A stretch of DNA of 64,000 nucleotides. Origin: Hepsetus odoe (lineage: Eukaryota; Chordata; Actinopteri; Characiformes; Hepsetidae). Both the position numbers and the translations under genes were made by a program. Under the pieces are notes generated by a model, which saw only the letters and a program-made list of their open reading frames with translations, did not search any database and was not told where the DNA came from. How positions within the stretch are numbered: position 1 is the stretch's first letter; each line of letters begins with the position of its first letter. The DNA is taken from positions 1-64,000 of the forward strand of contig CM029384.1 in the NCBI GenBank assembly GCA_017165825.1. The letters are read 5' to 3'. Positions 60,617-64,000 of the stretch are shown in pieces.

Positions 60617-60895
60617 CCACAGTAATATCAACGGAGCCTCCTCTGGATGATGTGATGGCGCTTTCTGGGTATGAATAGTCACAGCTGTACTGACCCTGAT
60701 GTGAGGAGTCCACAGTCAAAGTAAATGTTGAAGATTCAGCTGTTTGAGTTTTCACTAAAACCCCATTTCTGTACAAACGGAAGTTTACAGAGACACATGT
60801 TGGGTTGGGTGAGGCACATCTGAGCTGAACTGTTTCTCCAGGTGAGACAGTAGAGTGAGGAGAGAGGAGGTTGAGTGTTGGGCTCTGCAGGTCAC
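60617..60895 (-). CDS. Copy 3 Ig-like domain 1
   Basis: The 279-nt exon encodes S-P-G-E-T-V-Q-L-R-C, N-F-R-L-Y-R-N-G and H-Q-G-Q-Y-S-C-D-Y. It matches 47577-47858 closely; one Thr codon is missing after E-S-S. Confidence 0.88.
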
Positions 60896-62522
60896 CTGTT
60901 ACAGAAATATAATCAGTGATGTTGTTCATGTATTTAAACAATGCTGTAAAAACTACCACCTACCTGAACACACAACTCCAGCGTCTTCCCCATGTCCACA
61001 GTTATGACTCCCAAATCCATTGTGTGAGCAAGAGCGTAAGTGATCCTCGGTTCCTGTACACCCAACATTATCCATCCATATTGGTTCACTTCCCTGACCA
61101 AAGTAGGCACTATGAGGAGCTCTGACGGCTCTGCCACATCCCAGATGTCTGCACACCACTGCAGTATCATTAATGTCCCAGCTATCATCACACACTGTTC
61201 CCCATCGACCACTGTGCAGGATCTCCACTCTTCCACAACAGCGAGTCGTTCCATTCACCAGCCTAAGGCCTGATTTGTTATATAAAATTGCATAAGCATA
61301 TAACTACAGATTATATATACACACACACACACACACAAACCTCAGTAATAATAAAATTAATATTGTTATCCTTTCTCATAAAATAAATCACTAGCACATA
61401 ATTATATCTTTAAGTGAAGACAGAAGTGTGTGAATTAGAACTGTAAGTGTGAATGATGCATGATTTCAGTTATCTGATTTCTGAATCGTGTGAATTAACA
61501 TCATCATAATCATAACTATCAGAGCCATTCATTCGTTGTAACATTTAACAAATATTGTAAAACTCCCAGTTAGAACGGGGCAGTGGTGGCCTGGTGGTTA
61601 GGAATTAGGCCCCATAATTGAAAGGCTGTGGGTTTGAATCCTGGGCCAGTAAGACCAAAGATACCCTTTGGCAAGATACTGTTCCCATTTTTCCACCCTC
61701 CCAGTGCTCAGCTCTTTATGAGACATTAAACTGACCCAGAATGTGACATAAAAACTAGCTTACCTGAGCACTCCACTCCAGCGTCTTCACTGTGACCACA
61801 GTTATGAGTGTTGAATCCCTTATGACGGCATGCTGTGAGGGTGCTTTCACTTCCAGAACAACCAACATCATCCAGAAGTATTGGACCACTTCCCTGACCA
61901 AAGCGGGCACTACCAGGAGCACTGACAGCTTTACCACATCCCAACTCTCTGCAGACCACCTCTGCATCACTCATGCCCCAGTCATCATCACACACTGTCC
62001 CCCACTGGCCAGAATAGTAGACCTCCACTCTACCAGAGCAGACATTGCTTCCATTAATGAGTCTTATGTTGGAACCATCTGTTAGAAAAGGAGAATAAAG
62101 GTACAGATTGAGAACGTTGTACTCTGTCATCACTACAAAACACATTTCTGCATCAAAAAATCTTCTCACTGAACTTTCAGTCCAGTATTAATACACAAGA
62201 AGCAACATTCAGCAACCAGTTCTTCACTCTCTGCACATCAGATCAACTGTTTTCATTGAACAGGACACTTACCGGCTAACAGGGAACCACCAATAACACT
62301 GATCGCTGAAATAAACAACAACAAGTTTTATTAGTCCTGCTTTGCAGTGCAGTTTACAGCTGTGCTGAATTTCAAAGTAATGTGCAGATGGTCCAAAAAG
62401 TTAAAATGTGCTTCTGAAAGATCTGAGAAGATAAACATTATGTTTATTTGGACAGCTTGGATTAAAGATAGAATGATTTTTTTAAAAAGTACTAATGTCA
62501 GAATTAACACAATATCTAGTGA

Positions 62523-62572
<50 letters not shown>

Positions 62573-63026
62573 ACTTAAAGCTCTCCTGAAGAAAAGCCAG
62601 TTTTTTCCAGTTTCTGATTCTGTAATATATTTTTCCTGTGTGGAATATTATCATGTTCAGTTTCTTCTGACACAGTAAGGAGTTCCTGTGAGTAAATAAT
62701 GAACCTGCAGACTATTTAGGTTCATCGCTCTCCTGTGAAGAATAGTGTTTTACACAAGAAGGTTGTAATTTTCTATGTTTATATATCTATATATATAGTT
62801 ATATATCCATCCATCCATTTTGTGCAGCTTGTCCCAAACGGGGTCGCGGGGGAGTGCTGGTGTCCCCAGCCCATCGCAGGGAATATATATATATAAAGTT
62901 TATATATTTAAAAACCTGCTATAATAATTGATTAAAAATCAAATTGCATTCACCAAGCATTAATGTGAGATGAGGTCTCAGCATCCTGATCCTTTGATCC
63001 TTGTTGAAATCCTTCTTCAGGTTCAT
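60617..63026 (-). CDS. SRCR/Ig receptor gene, copy 3 (incomplete towards gap)
   Basis: Minus-strand exons: 63026-62954 (ATGs at 63026 and 62984), 62305-62273, 62078-61764 (SRCR), 61269-60964 (SRCR) and 60895-60617 (Ig). All are open, with GT/AG borders and the same phases and lengths as copy 2, except one codon less in the Ig exon. No further Ig, transmembrane or tail exon appears before the gap. The chain differs from copy 2 at many residues, so both look like functional paralogs rather than alleles, though allelic misassembly cannot be excluded. Function as for copy 2: an SRCR/Ig surface or secreted receptor, ligand unknown. Confidence 0.85.
60964..61269 (-). CDS. Copy 3 SRCR domain 2
   Basis: The 306-nt exon encodes R-L-V-N-G-T-T-R-C-C-G-R-V-E-I through W-G-T-V-C-D-D, F-G-Q-G-S-E-P-I-W-M-D-N-V to V-V-C-S. 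The Cys set is as in copy 2. Changes cluster in the last third (T-E-D-H-L-R-S-C-S-H-N-G against the copy 2 sequence). Confidence 0.92.
61320..61337. repeat. (CA)n short run
   Basis: Nine CA units in the intron between the SRCR exons of copy 3; copy 2 has an A/T-rich run at the corresponding place. Confidence 0.8.
61575..61720 (+). mobile_element. SINE-2 head
   Basis: GGGGCAGTGGTGGCCTGGTGG and B box GTGGGTTTGAATCC; the tail is missing. It is the inverted counterpart of 46735-46862. Confidence 0.7.
61764..62078 (-). CDS. Copy 3 SRCR domain 1
   Basis: The 315-nt exon encodes I-R-L-I-N-G, G-R-V-E-V-Y-Y-S-G-Q-W-G-T-V-C-D-D-D-W, V-V-C-R-E-L-G-C-G-K-A and F-G-Q-G-S-G-P-I-L-L-D-D-V. The eight group B cysteines are present. 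It restores the canonical L-G-C-G where copy 2 has L-R-C-G. Confidence 0.92.
62273..62305 (-). CDS. Copy 3 exon 2 (signal peptide core)
   Basis: 33 nt, A-I-S-V-I-G-G-S-L-L-A, TTCAG before and GTAAGT after on the minus strand. Confidence 0.8.
62523..62571. repeat. (GT)n microsatellite
   Basis: A pure GT run in intron 1 of copy 3. Confidence 0.95.
62797..62880 (-). mobile_element. SINE-1 fragment, reverse orientation
   Basis: Plus strand: TCCATCCATCCATTTTGTGC, GCTTGTCCCAAACGGGGTCGCG and CCAGCCCATCGCAGGG. Confidence 0.7.
62954..63026 (-). CDS. Copy 3 exon 1 (start)
   Basis: The ATG codons at 63026-63024 and 62984-62982 are in frame; the donor GTGAAT follows at 62953. The preferred signal peptide starts M-L-R-P-H-L-T-L-M-L, as in copy 2. 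Confidence 0.7.
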
Positions 63027-63365
63027 GAGAAGCACTTCAGTTTCTCCTGCTGCTGCCTGCTCTCGTCAAACCTCCTCACCATGAAGTGTCGATGACTGTG
63101 TGTTTATTGCGGCTGCAGAGGCGAAGCTTCTGTTCCTCTTTACATTTTTTTTCCTGTTTTGTAAAAGCCAACACTGCCAATGCCACAGATATAGATCCTG
63201 ACCCAATCTAATGTGAAGAGCACTCTGGCCAAAAGGATTGTATGAATATTCATATTAATAGATGTTGTAGCAGAGCATTGAGTGAGATTTTCTGCTTTGA
63301 ACACATGAAAATCCAGTTTTGGTGACATATTGTAACTTCTCTTTTCAGACCATCTAGTTTTGCGG

Positions 63366-64000
63366 CTAGTGCTGCGGCCTTCAGTCCCCGAGATCGCCTA
63401 TTGTACCTGGCTGATTGAGAGGACATTGAAAGCGGTGCGAGAGAAAACAGAAACACGGTAAGCGTGCTGGGGTCCGGGCTCAGCTAAAGGCTAACGCTAT
63501 CCGACCGACTATCCCATCTGTCCTCCTTGCCAATGTCTGCTCCCAGGATAACAAATTGCATACGACTTCAGCTGACCACCCAGAGACTGTTGTGTTTTTG
63601 TTTTGACATGGCCCAGCGACAGTGTTCCAGACACCGCCATCCAGCTCGCCGGACTCTCCACACTTCACTCAGATAGAAACACCGCTCTGTCCGGCAAGAC
63701 TCGCGGAGGGGGGCTGTGTGTTTACGTAAACACACAATGGTGTATGAATGCTGTGCTAGTATCGACTCATTGTTTGACACTGCTGGAGGTTTTGACATTC
63801 AGGTGCAGACCTTTTTATCTGCCCAGGGAGTTCTCTACAGTGTTTTTTACGGCGGTCTACATTCCACCCAGGGCTAGCACTAACAGTGCTAATGCTAACA
63901 GCGATAATTCTAACAGTGCTAATGCTAACAGAGTGCTGGCTGAACTTTATGGAGCTATCAGCAAGCTCCAATACTCCCACTCGGACAGACTGTTCATCGT
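63366..64000 (+). mobile_element. LINE A copy 3, 5' part, runs off the window
   Basis: It matches the intact LINE A from about codon 45 onward: the GAGGACAT..GCGGTGCGAGAG region, V-R-S/L region, then R-G-G-G-L-C-V-Y-V-N-T-Q-W, T-A-V-Y-I-P-P region and the repeated GCTAACAGTGCTAATGC block. Stops and frameshifts are present. It starts directly at the end of the inverted duplication arm. Confidence 0.88.

Larger units (their letters stand above)
58615..63363. repeat. Inverted duplication arm (copy 3)
   Basis: The reverse complement is collinear with about 44825-49245. It includes four of the exons plus the leader exon, the (GT)n tract and parts of the intron sequence. SINE insertions differ between the arms, so it is a real, aged duplication and not simply a mirrored read. 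Confidence 0.85.

Noticed and set aside
63366..64000. Separate new gene at the right edge
   Set aside because: It matches the intact LINE A in order and sequence and contains stops.

Overview
The window reads as nuclear DNA of a ray-finned fish, very probably a teleost. It has intron-containing scavenger-receptor (SRCR) and immunoglobulin-domain exons with GT/AG borders, L2/CR1/Rex-like and RTE-like LINEs, gammaretrovirus-like endogenous retroviruses (ERVs) with a fish-type Env, several tRNA-headed SINE families and many dinucleotide repeats. Nothing bacterial or plasmid-like was seen. The species cannot be named from the sequence alone.

The host content is one immune-receptor-like gene family in three copies. 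Copy 1 (+, 14374-26211) has damaged SRCR exons but good downstream exons: two Ig-like domains, a transmembrane exon and an acidic cytoplasmic tail with four Y-x-N motifs. Copy 2 (+, 45156-57725) has intact signal, SRCR, SRCR and Ig exons, then after a 9.6 kb intron a further Ig exon cut by a run of exactly 500 N. Copy 3 (-, 60617-63026) has intact signal, SRCR, SRCR and Ig exons and also points at the gap. Exon sizes and phase-1 borders are conserved between copies. Copies 1 and 2 lie in a direct segmental duplication (about 7.9-17.2 kb against 39.9-49.2 kb). Copies 2 and 3 form an inverted duplication (about 44.8-49.2 kb against 58.6-63.4 kb).

Most of the remaining sequence is mobile DNA. 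At 0.5-6.8 kb lies a decayed ERV (gag, pro, pol, env, 3' LTR) with a SINE inserted in env. At 8787-12241 is a full-length LINE (called LINE A here) with one intact 977-codon endonuclease/reverse transcriptase frame; the paralogous locus near 40.85 kb is the matching empty site. At 18362-22527 a 4.17 kb LTR element without pol sits inside an ERV LTR, flanked by a 5-bp target duplication; it carries GC-rich tandem repeats and a piece that looks like a captured IQ-motif gene. At 30.3-33.8 kb is a diverged tandem duplication plus an RTE LINE deletion derivative, and at 34.3-36.3 kb a second, deleted ERV. At 49.8-57.4 kb a minus-strand ERV is split by a LINE A, which is split by an L2/CR1-type LINE (LINE B), itself apparently holding a truncated relative. 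LINE A fragments recur at 7.3, 27.0, 38.5 and 63.4 kb.

No autonomous mobile element other than the 8.8-12.2 kb LINE looks coding-competent. The most interesting points are the Y-x-N tail of the SRCR/Ig receptor family, the nested LTR element with host-like IQ sequence, and the layered insertion history, which can be ordered from empty sites in the duplicated copies.
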